64,000 nucleotides of DNA from Streptomyces antarcticus (GTDB taxonomy: Bacteria > Actinomycetota > Actinomycetes > Streptomycetales > Streptomycetaceae), in assembly GCF_026627255.1 (NCBI RefSeq), contig NZ_JAPNLM010000013.1, positions 164,989-228,988 of the forward strand, read 5' to 3'. The notes beneath the pieces are model-generated. The model was not told the origin of the DNA. It saw nothing but the letters and a program-made list of their open reading frames with translations, and ran no database searches. Below are positions 1-8,553 of this stretch, one piece after another. Position numbers and translations under genes: made by a program. The stretch's first letter is position 1. Every line of letters starts with the position of its first letter.

Positions 1-2
1 TC

Positions 3-407
3 GCGTACTTCGCCGGCAAGGTGCACCCGGACGTACGGCTGCTCGACGAGGGCGGTTCGATGCTGGAGGACCGCATCGACGCGGCCCGCTACGAGGGGGC
101 CACCGCGCTGCTCTGCTTCGCGCTGCCCCGTCACCCCCGGGAGGTCGTGGAGGCCCTGGAGCGCTCGCGGCGGGCCGGGCTGACGGTCGTCACCGTCGCG
201 GACTCGGCGTTCGCGCCGGTCGCCCGCCACTCGGACCTGCTGATCCCGGCCCCCGTCGGCACCGGCCTGGCCTTCGACACGGCCTGCGCCCCGATGCTGC
301 TGGGCCGGGTGCTGCTGGAGGCGATGGCGGACGCGCTGCCGGACGCGCAGGCGCGGCTGGAGGCCTTCGACGCGCGGGCCGCGGCGCGGGGGCTGTTCGT
401 GGAGTGA
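3..407 (+). CDS. MurR/RpiR-type regulator, C-terminal SIS domain (5' end outside window)
   Basis: The reading frame is already open at base 3 and ends at TGA 405-407, so only about the last 134 residues are present. They form the second half of a sugar-isomerase (SIS) domain: an alternating strand/helix pattern with a hydrophobic LLCFALPRHPREV segment, a VVTVADSAF strand and a serine/threonine-poor LLIPAPVGTG loop. In bacteria this domain is usually the effector-binding part of HTH regulators of the MurR/RpiR family, and the C-terminal position fits. The helix-turn-helix part lies outside the window. It is separated from the histidine operon by a gene on the other strand, so a link to that operon is only a guess. 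Confidence 0.7.
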   Translation, partial: AYFAGKVHPDVRLLDEGGSMLEDRIDAARYEGATALLCFALPRHPREVVEALERSRRAGLTVVTVADSAFAPVARHSDLLIPAPVGTGLAFDTACAPMLLGRVLLEAMADALPDAQARLEAFDARAAARGLFVE

Positions 408-529
408 GCCGGCCGCGGGGGCGGGGCGCGGCGGTTGGCGGCGGGGCGGTCGGTGGCGCGCTCGGTTTCGGGCCTCGCCCCCGGCCCTCGCCCCGGCCTC
501 GCGGCCGCCCTGGCGCGCGAGCCGCGGCG

Positions 530-1987
530 TCAGAGCAGGGCGTCCCGGTGGGCGCCGCCCGCCTCCGCGACGAGGGCCGCGAGGTCCTGCGCCGGGCGGG
601 CCGCGGTGAAGCGGATCCCGCCGTCCGGGGCGGGCGCGTACCCGTGGACCGCCGGACGGGGCAGGCTGTTGTAGCCGTAGTGCGCCGTGAAGAAGTACGC
701 GCCCGTGTCCGGCACCCCGACCAGGTCGCCCGGGGCCAGCGGGGGCAGTTCCCGGGCCGTGGCGAGCAGGTCGCCCGCGAAGCAGGCCGGGCCGGCGACG
801 TCCTGCGCGACGGGGTCGCCTGTCTTCGGGGCGCCGGTCGCGTCGTACGCCAGGACGCGGACCGGCCAGGAGGCCGGCGCGTACACGGTCCGGGTCGCCA
901 CCTGGACCCCGGCGTGCGTGACGGCGATCGGGCGGCCCCCGGTGGTCTTGGTGTACTCGACCCGCGCGAGGACCAGCCCGTGCTTGGCCAGCAGGGACCG
1001 GCCGAACTCCGTCACCAGGCCGTACGAGCCGTCGAAGAGCCCGGGCACCGCCTCGCGCAGCGCGGCCGCGTACCGCGCGAACGCCGGGGGCTCCTCGTCC
1101 GAGGTGAAGTCCACCGGCAGCCCGCCGCCGATGTCGAGGGTGTCGACCTGGCGGCGCCCGGCCGCCGCGTTGATCTCCTCGGCCAGCGCGTGCAGCTCCC
1201 GTACGCCCTCCACGAGCAGGGCGAGCGGGACGCCCTGCGACCCGGAGTGGGTGTGCAGGCGCGTCAGCCACGGCCGGTCCAGGAAGGCCCGGACGAGCCG
1301 GGCGCGGGCGCCCGGGTCGCGCAGGGCCACGCCGAACTTCGAGGTGGCGGTGGCGGTGGAGAGGGCGCCGATGGTGCCCGCGCCCGTCTGGGGGTTGACG
1401 CGGACGCCGATCGGGGAGACGGTCGGCGCCGCCGCGACCAGGGCGTCGAGGCGCTCCAGCTCCTGGTGGTTGTCGGCGTTGACGGCGATCCCGAGGGCGA
1501 GGGCCTCCCGCAGCTCGGCGGTCGTCTTGGCGGGGGAGTCCAGGACGGTGTGCTCCGGCAGTGCCCCGGACGCCCGGGCCAGCGCCAGCTCGCCGGCGCT
1601 CGCGACCTCGCAGCCGATCCCGCAGTCCGCGAGCAGCCGCAGGACCGGTACGAGCGGGGCGGCCTTGACGGCGAAGGCGTGCAGAACGGGCGTGCCGGGC
1701 GGCAGCACGGCCGCGAACGCGCCGGTCAGGGCGGCGGCCGAGGCCCGGATGCCGGCGGTGTCCAGCAGGCAGACCAGCGGCTCGGAGTCGAGCAGCCCCT
1801 GCCCGACGGCCGCCCGCACGGCCAGGTCCCGGCGCCGGGCCCCGGCCCCCGCGGCCGGGGCGGCGGCCCCCGCGGCGGCCCCCGAACCGGCGTCCTCGCG
1901 CCCGCCGGTATGCGCGCCCGTATCCGCGCCCGTATCCGCGCCCGTACCCGCCCCCGTGCCCGTCTCCGCGTTCGTTTCGGCAGCCAT
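530..1987 (-). CDS. PLP-dependent decarboxylase, diaminopimelate/ornithine decarboxylase family (fold type III)
   Basis: This is a type III PLP enzyme with an N-terminal alanine-racemase-like barrel and a C-terminal beta domain. The Schiff-base lysine is K108 in HAFAVKA. A glycine-rich phosphate loop (DIGGGLPV) and a conserved EFGRSLL segment follow, and the C-terminal half has CFAGDLL and PDTGAYFFTAHYGYNSLPRP, as in DAP and carboxynorspermidine decarboxylases. The family removes a carboxyl group from basic or dibasic amino acids; the exact substrate cannot be read from sequence. The first 50 or so residues are an odd Thr-Gly-Ala-Asp tail encoded by a 12-bp repeat at about 1908-1955, and may lie upstream of the true start. 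The gene diverges from hutU. Confidence 0.75.
   Translation of the reverse strand: MAAETNAETGTGAGTGADTGADTGAHTGGREDAGSGAAAGAAAPAAGAGARRRDLAVRAAVGQGLLDSEPLVCLLDTAGIRASAAALTGAFAAVLPPGTPVLHAFAVKAAPLVPVLRLLADCGIGCEVASAGELALARASGALPEHTVLDSPAKTTAELREALALGIAVNADNHQELERLDALVAAAPTVSPIGVRVNPQTGAGTIGALSTATATSKFGVALRDPGARARLVRAFLDRPWLTRLHTHSGSQGVPLALLVEGVRELHALAEEINAAAGRRQVDTLDIGGGLPVDFTSDEEPPAFARYAAALREAVPGLFDGSYGLVTEFGRSLLAKHGLVLARVEYTKTTGGRPIAVTHAGVQVATRTVYAPASWPVRVLAYDATGAPKTGDPVAQDVAGPACFAGDLLATARELPPLAPGDLVGVPDTGAYFFTAHYGYNSLPRPAVHGYAPAPDGGIRFTAARPAQDLAALVAEAGGAHRDALL
1908..1955. repeat. 12-bp tandem repeat at the 5' end of the decarboxylase gene
   Basis: Four units of the type GTATCCGCGCCC (first and last unit slightly changed) lie head to tail. 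On the minus strand they encode a repeated Thr-Gly-Ala-Asp/His tetrapeptide. They are in frame, so unit number can change without breaking the gene. Confidence 0.8.
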
Positions 1988-2025
1988 GGCGCCATCCCAT
2001 CACCACACCGACCCGCCCGCAGCTG

Positions 2026-2054
2026 TTGACTGAATCTATTCATGGGGACAGGAT
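2026..2054 (+). promoter_or_regulatory. Promoter of the hut operon
   Basis: TTGACT at 2026-2031 and CAGGAT at 2049-2054 are separated by exactly 17 bases. This matches the vegetative consensus TTGACn-17-TAGGRT closely. It predicts a start of transcription near 2061, about 30 bases before the hutU ATG. Confidence 0.7.
2031..2042. promoter_or_regulatory. Perfect dyad TGAATCTATTCA inside the hut promoter spacer
   Basis: Two TGAAT half sites face each other across two bases, starting on the last base of the -35 hexamer. A repressor bound here would block RNA polymerase directly, so this is a candidate operator for induction by histidine or urocanate. The regulator is not identified. Confidence 0.45.
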
Positions 2055-2090
2055 GTGAATGGATTGACCAACATCGGAGGAGGCACAGCC

Positions 2091-3770
2091 ATGTCAGGAC
2101 CTCGCCCCGTACGGGCCTCGCGCGGTACCGCACTCAGCACCCTGGGATGGCAGCAGGAGGCCGCGCTGCGGATGCTCCAGAACAACCTCGACCCCGAGGT
2201 CGCCGAGCACCCCGACAAGCTCGTCGTCTACGGCGGCACCGGCAAGGCCGCCCGCGACTGGCGCTCGTACGACGCCATGGTCCGCACCCTCCAGACCCTC
2301 AAGCAGGACGAGACGATGCTCGTCCAGTCCGGCCGCCCGGTCGGCGTCATGCAGACCCACGAGTGGGCGCCGCGCGTCCTGCTCGCCAACTCCAACCTCG
2401 TCGGCGACTGGGCCAACTGGGAGGAGTTCCGCCGCCTGGAGAACCTCGGCCTGACCATGTACGGCCAGATGACGGCCGGTTCGTGGATCTACATCGGCAC
2501 CCAGGGCATCCTCCAGGGCACCTACGAGACCTTCGCCGCCGTCGCCGCCAAGAAGTTTGGCGGCACCCTCGCCGGCACCATCACCCTCACCGCCGGCCTC
2601 GGCGGCATGGGCGGCGCCCAGCCGCTGGCCGTGACGATGAACGACGGCGTCGCGATCTGCATCGACGTCGACCCGCGCGCCATCGACCGCCGCATCGAGC
2701 ACCGTTTCCTGGACGTCAAGGCCGACAACCTCCGCCACGCCCTCCAGCTGGCCGTCGAGGCCCGCGACGCCCGCAAGCCGCTCTCCATCGGCCTCCTCGG
2801 CAACGCCGCCGACCTGCTCCCGCAGATGCTCGCCGAGGGCGCGCCGATCGACATCGTCACCGACCAGACGAGCGCCCACGACCCGCTCGCCTACCTCCCC
2901 GTCGGCGTCGACTTCGACGACATGGCCTCCTACGCGGCCAAGGACCCGGCGGGCTTCACCACCCGCGCCCGCGAGTCCATGGCCACGCACGTCGAGGCCA
3001 TGGTCGGCTTCATGGACGCGGGCGCCGAGGTCTTCGACTACGGCAACTCCATCCGCGGCGAGGCCCAGCTGGCCGGCTACGAACGCGCCTTCGCCTTCCC
3101 CGGCTTCGTCCCCGCCTACATCCGGCCGCTGTTCTGCGAGGGCAAGGGCCCCTTCCGCTGGGCGGCCCTGTCCGGCGAGGCCTCCGACATCCACAAGACC
3201 GACAAGGCGATGCTGGAGCTCTTCCCGGAGGCCGATTCTCCTCAGAACGCCTCCCTGCACCGCTGGATCAAGATGGCCGGCGAGCGCGTCCACTTCCAGG
3301 GCCTGCCCGCCCGCATCTGCTGGCTCGGCTACGGCGAGCGCGACAGGGCCGGCGAGCGCTTCAACGACATGGTCGCGAGCGGCGAACTGGCCGCCCCGCT
3401 GGTCATCGGCCGCGACCACCTCGACTGCGGCTCGGTGGCCTCCCCGTACCGAGAGACCGAGGCCATGCTCGACGGCTCCGACGCCATCGCCGACTGGCCG
3501 CTCCTCAACGCCATGGTCAACGTCGCCTCCGGCGCCTCCTGGGTCTCCATCCACCACGGCGGCGGCGTCGGCATGGGCCGCTCCATCCACGCCGGCCAGG
3601 TCACCGTCGCCGACGGCACCCCGCTCGCCGGCGAGAAGATCCGCCGCGTCCTCACCAACGACCCGGGCATGGGCGTCATCCGCCACGTCGACGCCGGCTA
3701 CGACATCGCCGAGACCGTCGCCGACGAGCGCGATGTCCGCATCCCCATGCGCGAGGGTGACGACGCGTGA
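2091..3770 (+). CDS. hutU: Urocanate hydratase
   Basis: This cytosolic NAD-dependent enzyme converts urocanate to imidazolonepropionate, the second step of histidine breakdown. At 559 residues it has the normal family length. Family landmarks are YGQMTAGSWIYIGTQG, the dinucleotide loop GLGGMGGAQP, the signature FQGLPARICWLGYGER, and RDHLDCGSVASP with the conserved cysteine. I chose ATG 2091 because GGAGGAGG at 2076-2083 sits at ideal distance; an in-frame start at 2055 lies upstream of this site and inside the predicted leader. The stop overlaps the next start (GTGA), so it is translationally coupled to the M20 gene. hutH, the first enzyme of the pathway, is not in the window. Confidence 0.97.
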   Translation: MSGPRPVRASRGTALSTLGWQQEAALRMLQNNLDPEVAEHPDKLVVYGGTGKAARDWRSYDAMVRTLQTLKQDETMLVQSGRPVGVMQTHEWAPRVLLANSNLVGDWANWEEFRRLENLGLTMYGQMTAGSWIYIGTQGILQGTYETFAAVAAKKFGGTLAGTITLTAGLGGMGGAQPLAVTMNDGVAICIDVDPRAIDRRIEHRFLDVKADNLRHALQLAVEARDARKPLSIGLLGNAADLLPQMLAEGAPIDIVTDQTSAHDPLAYLPVGVDFDDMASYAAKDPAGFTTRARESMATHVEAMVGFMDAGAEVFDYGNSIRGEAQLAGYERAFAFPGFVPAYIRPLFCEGKGPFRWAALSGEASDIHKTDKAMLELFPEADSPQNASLHRWIKMAGERVHFQGLPARICWLGYGERDRAGERFNDMVASGELAAPLVIGRDHLDCGSVASPYRETEAMLDGSDAIADWPLLNAMVNVASGASWVSIHHGGGVGMGRSIHAGQVTVADGTPLAGEKIRRVLTNDPGMGVIRHVDAGYDIAETVADERDVRIPMREGDDA

Positions 3771-4999
3771 GCGAGGCCTCCACCTTCCACGGCATGTGGG
3801 CGCAGCTCGCGCCCGTCGGCCGGCACGCCGGCAGCGGCGGCTACCGCCGCTACGCCTGGACCGGCGCCGACGCCGACTGCCGGACCTGGTTCCAGGAGCA
3901 GGCCGAGGCGCGCGGGCTGGCGTACGAGACCGACCGCAACGGCAACCAGTGGGCCTGGCTCGGTGACCCCCTCGCCGGGGACGCCGTCGTCACCGGCTCC
4001 CACCTGGACTCCGTCCCCGACGGCGGGGCCTTCGACGGCCCCCTCGGGGTGGTGTCCTCCTTCGCTGCCCTGGACGAACTCCGCAGGAGGGGAGCGGAGT
4101 TCGCCAGGCCTCTGGCCATCACCAACTTCGGCGACGAGGAAGGGGCCCGCTTCGGCCTCGCCTGCGTCGGCTCCCGGCTCGCCGCCGGGCAGCTGACCAA
4201 GGAGAAGGCGTACGAGCTGCGCGACGCCGACGGGATCAGCCTCCCCCAGGCCATGGAGGCCGCCGGGTACGACCCCGACGCCATCGGGGCCGACCCCGAA
4301 CGCCTCGGCCGGATCGGCGCGTTCGTCGAACTCCACGTGGAGCAGGGACGCGCCCTGGACCTGTCCGGCGACCGGGTCGGGATCGCCTCCGCGATCTGGC
4401 CGCACGGCCGCTGGCGGTTCGACTTCCGCGGCGAGGCCAACCACGCCGGCACCACCCGCCTCGTGGACCGCCGCGACCCGATGCTCACGTACGCGGCGAC
4501 CGTGCTGGCCGCCCGGACCGAAGCGGCCCTCGCCGGGGCCGTCGCCACCTTCGGGAAGATCGCCGTCGAGCCCAACGGGGTCAACGCCATCCCCTCGCTG
4601 GTGCGCGGCTGGCTCGACTCCCGCGCCGCCGACCAGGCGACCCTGGACACCGTCGTCACCGCCATCGAGAAGGCCGCCCGCGAGCGCGCCGACCAGGACG
4701 GCACCGACCTCGCCGTCATCCGGGAGTCCTTCACCCCGGTCGTCGAGTTCGAACACGCCCTGCGCGACGAGATGAACCGGATCCTGGGCGGGTCCGTGCC
4801 CGTCCTCGGCACCGGGGCGGGACACGACGCCGGAATCCTCTCCGCGGCCGTCCCGACCGCGATGCTGTTCGTACGGAACCCGACCGGCGTCTCCCACTCC
4901 CCGCGGGAGTTCGCCGCCGAGGACGACTGCGTGGCCGGAGTCCTCGCCCTCGCCGACGTACTGGAAGGCCTCGCATGCCGCTCGACCCGCACGCCGTGA
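3767..4999 (+). CDS. M20-family amidohydrolase (allantoate amidohydrolase-like), probable last step of the hut pathway
   Basis: This is a 410-residue M20/M28 hydrolase of the allantoate amidohydrolase, N-carbamoyl-amino-acid hydrolase type. Metal-binding motifs are present: GSHLDSVPDGGAFDGPLGV, the catalytic NFGDEEGARF, ELHVEQG, and a late GAGHDAG. Homology alone would name it allantoate amidohydrolase. It lies inside a hut operon, however, starting on hutU's stop (GTGA) and overlapping hutF by 25 bases, and no HutG is present. I infer that it removes the formyl group from N-formylglutamate, the product of HutF. That role is inference; the fold and metal site are read from sequence. Confidence 0.85.
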   Translation: MSEASTFHGMWAQLAPVGRHAGSGGYRRYAWTGADADCRTWFQEQAEARGLAYETDRNGNQWAWLGDPLAGDAVVTGSHLDSVPDGGAFDGPLGVVSSFAALDELRRRGAEFARPLAITNFGDEEGARFGLACVGSRLAAGQLTKEKAYELRDADGISLPQAMEAAGYDPDAIGADPERLGRIGAFVELHVEQGRALDLSGDRVGIASAIWPHGRWRFDFRGEANHAGTTRLVDRRDPMLTYAATVLAARTEAALAGAVATFGKIAVEPNGVNAIPSLVRGWLDSRAADQATLDTVVTAIEKAARERADQDGTDLAVIRESFTPVVEFEHALRDEMNRILGGSVPVLGTGAGHDAGILSAAVPTAMLFVRNPTGVSHSPREFAAEDDCVAGVLALADVLEGLACRSTRTP

Positions 5000-6330
5000 C
5001 GACGTACTGGCTGGAGCACGCCTGGCTCGGCACCCACGTCGAGCCGGGCGTCGCCCTCGACGTGACGGCCGACGGCCGCGTCGCCGCCCTGCGCACCGGG
5101 GCGGCGACGCCCCCGCCCGGCGCGGAGGTGCTGCGCGGCCTCACCCTCCCGGGTCTGGCCAACGCGCACTCCCACGCCTTCCACCGGGCGCTGCGCGGAA
5201 CGGTCCAGGTCGGCTCGGGCACCTTCTGGACCTGGCGAGACTTCATGTACAAGGCCGCCCAGAGGCTCACCCCCGACACCTACTTCGCGCTCGGACGCGC
5301 GGTGTACGCCGAGATGGCGCTGGCCGGCATCACGAACGTCGGCGAGTTCCACTACGTCCACCACGCCCCCGGAGGCGTCCCCTACTCCGATCCGAACGCC
5401 ATGGGTGAAGCCCTCATCGAAGCCGCCGCCGCGGCCGGCATCCGGATCACCCTGCTTGACACGGCGTACCTGGCGGCGGGCTTCGGCGACGCTCCCAACC
5501 AGCACCAGCTGCGGTTCTCCGACGGCACCGCAGACGCCTGGGCCGAGCGGGCCTCCGCCCTGAAGCCCCGCGGGCACGCCCTGATCGGCGCCGCGATCCA
5601 CTCGGTGCGCGCCGTGCCCGCCGACCAGCTGGCCACCGTCGCCCGCTGGGCCGAGGAGCGCCGGGCGCCCCTGCACGTCCACCTCTCGGAGCAGACCGCC
5701 GAGAACGACGCGTGCCGGGCCGCCCACGGGCGTACGCCGACCCAGCTGCTCGCCGACCACGGGGTGCTCGGCCCGCGCACCACCGGCGTCCACAACACGC
5801 ACCTCACCGACGCCGACATCGCCCTCCTCGGCGCCGCCACCACCGGCACCTGCATGTGCCCCACCACCGAACGCGACCTCGCCGACGGCATCGGCCCGGC
5901 CGTCCGCCTCCAGCACGCGGGCAGCCCGCTGTCTCTGGGCAGCGACAGCCACGCCGTGATCGACCTGCTCGAAGAGGCCCGCGCGATGGAGCTGAACGAG
6001 CGCCTCAGCAGCCGCACCCGCGGCCACTGGACGGCGAACGCCCTGCTCACCGCCGCCACCGAGGACGGGCACGCGGCCCTCGGCCGGCCCGACGCCGGCC
6101 GGCTGGAGGCGGGCGCGCCCGCGGACTTCACCACCATCGCCCTGGACTCCGTACGGACGGCGGGCACCCTGCCCCGCCTCGGCGCCGAGACCGCCGTCTT
6201 CGCGGCCACGGCCGCCGACGTCCGCCACACGGTGGTCGGCGGCCGCCACATCGTCCGCGACGGCCACCACACCCTGGTCGAGGACGTCCCGTCCGCCCTG
6301 GCCGACGCCATCGCGGCACTGCGCGCCTGA
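4975..6330 (+). CDS. hutF: Formimidoylglutamate deiminase
   Basis: This 451-residue amidohydrolase-superfamily enzyme hydrolyses N-formimino-L-glutamate to N-formylglutamate and ammonia. Metal-site motifs are GLANAHSHAFHRALRG (HxH), HVHLSEQTAEND, and GSDSHAVIDLLEE near residue 325. The product requires a deformylase, which the preceding M20 gene may provide. ATG 4975 lies within the previous gene, so translation is coupled. A 77-base spacer with a dyad separates it from hutI. Confidence 0.9.
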   Translation: MPLDPHAVTTYWLEHAWLGTHVEPGVALDVTADGRVAALRTGAATPPPGAEVLRGLTLPGLANAHSHAFHRALRGTVQVGSGTFWTWRDFMYKAAQRLTPDTYFALGRAVYAEMALAGITNVGEFHYVHHAPGGVPYSDPNAMGEALIEAAAAAGIRITLLDTAYLAAGFGDAPNQHQLRFSDGTADAWAERASALKPRGHALIGAAIHSVRAVPADQLATVARWAEERRAPLHVHLSEQTAENDACRAAHGRTPTQLLADHGVLGPRTTGVHNTHLTDADIALLGAATTGTCMCPTTERDLADGIGPAVRLQHAGSPLSLGSDSHAVIDLLEEARAMELNERLSSRTRGHWTANALLTAATEDGHAALGRPDAGRLEAGAPADFTTIALDSVRTAGTLPRLGAETAVFAATAADVRHTVVGGRHIVRDGHHTLVEDVPSALADAIAALRA

Positions 6331-6371
6331 CCAGCCGAAAATCAGCCCCGCCGGCGTGTGAGGCGCTAGGT

Positions 6372-6388
6372 CTGGGGCGGAGCCCCAG
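6372..6388. repeat. Intergenic dyad CTGGGGC-GGA-GCCCCAG
   Basis: A perfect 7-bp stem with a 3-base loop lies between hutF and hutI. It resembles GC-rich dyads often found between genes in Streptomyces, and could stabilise or partly terminate the message. A related element lies near 39961. Confidence 0.55.
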
Positions 6389-6407
6389 GCAACCCCCGAG
6401 AGGAATC

Positions 6408-7586
6408 ATGACCACCACCGTCATCACCCACATCGGCAGCCTCGTCACCAACGACCCCGCCGTCGGCGACGGTTCCCCCCTCGGGCTGATCCGGGACGCG
6501 GCCGTCGTCATCGAGGACGACAAGATCGCCTGGGTCGGCCCCGCCGGCAAGGCCCCCGCCGCGGACGAGACGTACGACGCGCAGGACCGCGCCGTCATTC
6601 CCGGCTTCGTCGACTCCCACTCGCACCTGGTCTTCGCGGGCGACCGAACCGCCGAGTTCAACGCCCGCATGTCCGGGCGTGGTTACTCGGCCGGCGGCAT
6701 CCGCACCACCGTCGCCGCGACCCGCGCCGCCACCGACGCCGAACTGGAGGCCAACCTGCTGCGCCACCTCCACGAGGCCCGCCGCCAGGGCACCACCACC
6801 TTCGAGACCAAGTCCGGCTACGGCCTCACCGTCGCCGACGAGGCCCGCGCCCTGCGGATCGCCGCCGCGCACACCGAGGAGGTCACCTACCTCGGCGCTC
6901 ACATCGTCTCCCCCGACTACGCCGACGACCCGGCCGGCTACGTCGACCTCGTCACCGGCGACATGCTGGCCGCCTGCGCCCCGTACGCCCGCTGGGTGGA
7001 CGTCTTCTGCGAGAAGGGTGCCTTCGACGGGGACCAGGCGCGCGCGATCCTCACCGCCGGCGCCGCCGCCGGGCTGATCCCGCGCATCCACGCCAACCAG
7101 CTCGGCCACGGACCCGGCGTACAGCTCGCCGTGGAGCTCGAAGCCGCCTCCGCCGACCACTGCACCCACCTCACCGACGCGGACGTCGACGCCCTCGGCC
7201 AGGCCGCGGCCACGACGGTGGCCACCCTGCTGCCCGGAGCCGAGTTCTCCACCCGCGCCCAGTGGCCCGACGCGCGCCGGCTGATCGGCGCGGGCGCGAC
7301 CGTGGCCCTGTCCACGGACTGCAACCCCGGTTCCTCCTACACGAGTTCCATGCCGTTCTGCATCGCGCTCGCCGTACGGGACATGCGGATGACCCCCGAC
7401 GAGGCCCTCTGGTCCGCCACGGCGGGCGGCGCCCGTGCCCTGCGCCGCACCGACGTCGGCACGCTCACCCCCGGCGCCCGCGCCGACCTGGCGCTCCTGG
7501 ACGCGCCCAGCCACGTGCACCTGGCGTACCGCCCGGGCGTCCCGCTCGTCTCGGCCGTCTGGCAGCGCGGGGTCCGCGCGCACTGA
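6408..7586 (+). CDS. hutI: Imidazolonepropionase
   Basis: This amidohydrolase of 392 residues opens the imidazolone ring to give N-formimino-L-glutamate, linking HutU to HutF. Motifs are PGFVDSHSHLVFAGDR (metal HxH), the substrate segment FETKSGYGLT, HANQLGHGPG, and LSTDCNPGSSYTSSMP. The start is ATG 6408, with GAGAGGAATC just upstream acting as ribosome binding site. It is the last gene of the operon; the next gene starts about 265 bases downstream and has a different function. Confidence 0.95.
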   Translation: MTTTVITHIGSLVTNDPAVGDGSPLGLIRDAAVVIEDDKIAWVGPAGKAPAADETYDAQDRAVIPGFVDSHSHLVFAGDRTAEFNARMSGRGYSAGGIRTTVAATRAATDAELEANLLRHLHEARRQGTTTFETKSGYGLTVADEARALRIAAAHTEEVTYLGAHIVSPDYADDPAGYVDLVTGDMLAACAPYARWVDVFCEKGAFDGDQARAILTAGAAAGLIPRIHANQLGHGPGVQLAVELEAASADHCTHLTDADVDALGQAAATTVATLLPGAEFSTRAQWPDARRLIGAGATVALSTDCNPGSSYTSSMPFCIALAVRDMRMTPDEALWSATAGGARALRRTDVGTLTPGARADLALLDAPSHVHLAYRPGVPLVSAVWQRGVRAH

Positions 7587-7850
7587 CGGTGCCGGAGGCG
7601 GGCGGGCGGTCGGGCAGCCGGCTCCGGGGCCGGCCGGCTCCGGGGGACCGGCCCGAGCCGCCCGAGCCGCCCGGCGGCCCCGGACGGCCGTGCCGGAGCC
7701 CGTCGGCCGCCCCCGGACCGGCCGAAACCGCACGGCCGAAAGCCCGTTGATCCGGGCCGTCCTGTGTCTTCCCTCCGTAAGGCCCCCGGCGTACCTTGAG
7801 CCACCAATCTGATGTGCCGTCAGTAACTTGTGGCCGAGGGGAAGACGATC

Positions 7851-8537
7851 GTGTCCGACCGGAAACGCTCCACCGCGCTCGCGCTGGCCTCCGCGCTGGC
7901 CGGATCGGCGGTACTGCTGGCCGCCCCCGCGGCCCGTGCGGCCGTCGTCGACGTGGCCTACGACTGCAAGACCCCCATCGGGGACAAGTCGGCCGTGTCG
8001 CCCATCGACATCAAGGCGGTCAAGGAGGGCGACGCCTACAAACTGACGATGTCCTTCCAGAAGGGCGTCTCGTCCAGCCCCATCGAACTCGGCAAGGGCG
8101 CGATGACGCCCAGCGCGGTCATCCTCGTCGACGGCGCCGAGAAGGTGTCCGTGCCGGTCGCCGGCCCGCCCAACGCCGAGGCGGCGCCCGCCGACACCCC
8201 CATCAAGATCAGCGACCTCTCGGGCACCTACACGCCCGGGAAGAGCGGCAAGGTCACCTTCACCGCCGGCGTCCTCACCATCAAGGCGATGGGCACCACC
8301 ACCACCTGCACCCCCGGAAACAGCCCCGGGCCCTCCCTGGACCTGGAGGTCACCGCCCCCGCCGGGAGCGCCCCCCAGTCCGGCGGCGGGAGCGGCGGGA
8401 GCGGCGAGGACACCCTGCCGCAGACCGGGCCCACCGACTCCGCCCTCGCCCTCGGCACCCTCGGCGCCACCGTGCTGCTCTCCGGCGCCGCCGGCGTGCT
8501 CTGGCTGACCCGGCGCGGCCAGCGGGCCCGGTCCTGA
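7851..8537 (+). CDS. Secreted LPXTG-type (LPQTG) wall-anchored protein
   Basis: 228 residues. A signal peptide ends at AAPAARA, followed by one beta-rich domain of about 135 residues with two cysteines, a Gly/Ser linker, and a complete sorting signal: LPQTG at about 189-193, a hydrophobic segment, then RRGQR. It should be secreted and either sortase-anchored or left as a membrane protein. I chose GTG 7851 because GAGGGGAAG at 7836-7844 is well spaced; GTG 7830 has no such site. The beta domain is homologous to the C-terminal domain of the fourth gene in this operon (shared GTYxPGKxGKVT, KGAMxPS and NAEP/A blocks). I do not recognise a named domain. Confidence 0.85.
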   Translation: MSDRKRSTALALASALAGSAVLLAAPAARAAVVDVAYDCKTPIGDKSAVSPIDIKAVKEGDAYKLTMSFQKGVSSSPIELGKGAMTPSAVILVDGAEKVSVPVAGPPNAEAAPADTPIKISDLSGTYTPGKSGKVTFTAGVLTIKAMGTTTTCTPGNSPGPSLDLEVTAPAGSAPQSGGGSGGSGEDTLPQTGPTDSALALGTLGATVLLSGAAGVLWLTRRGQRARS

Positions 8538-8553
8538 ACGGAGCACCCCGGCC

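Noticed and set aside
3850..6270. Long open frame of over 800 codons on the minus strand across the hut genes
   Set aside because: It is antisense to well-supported enzymes, has no domain, and is explained by high G/C at third codon positions. Many similar long shadow frames occur opposite other genes here.
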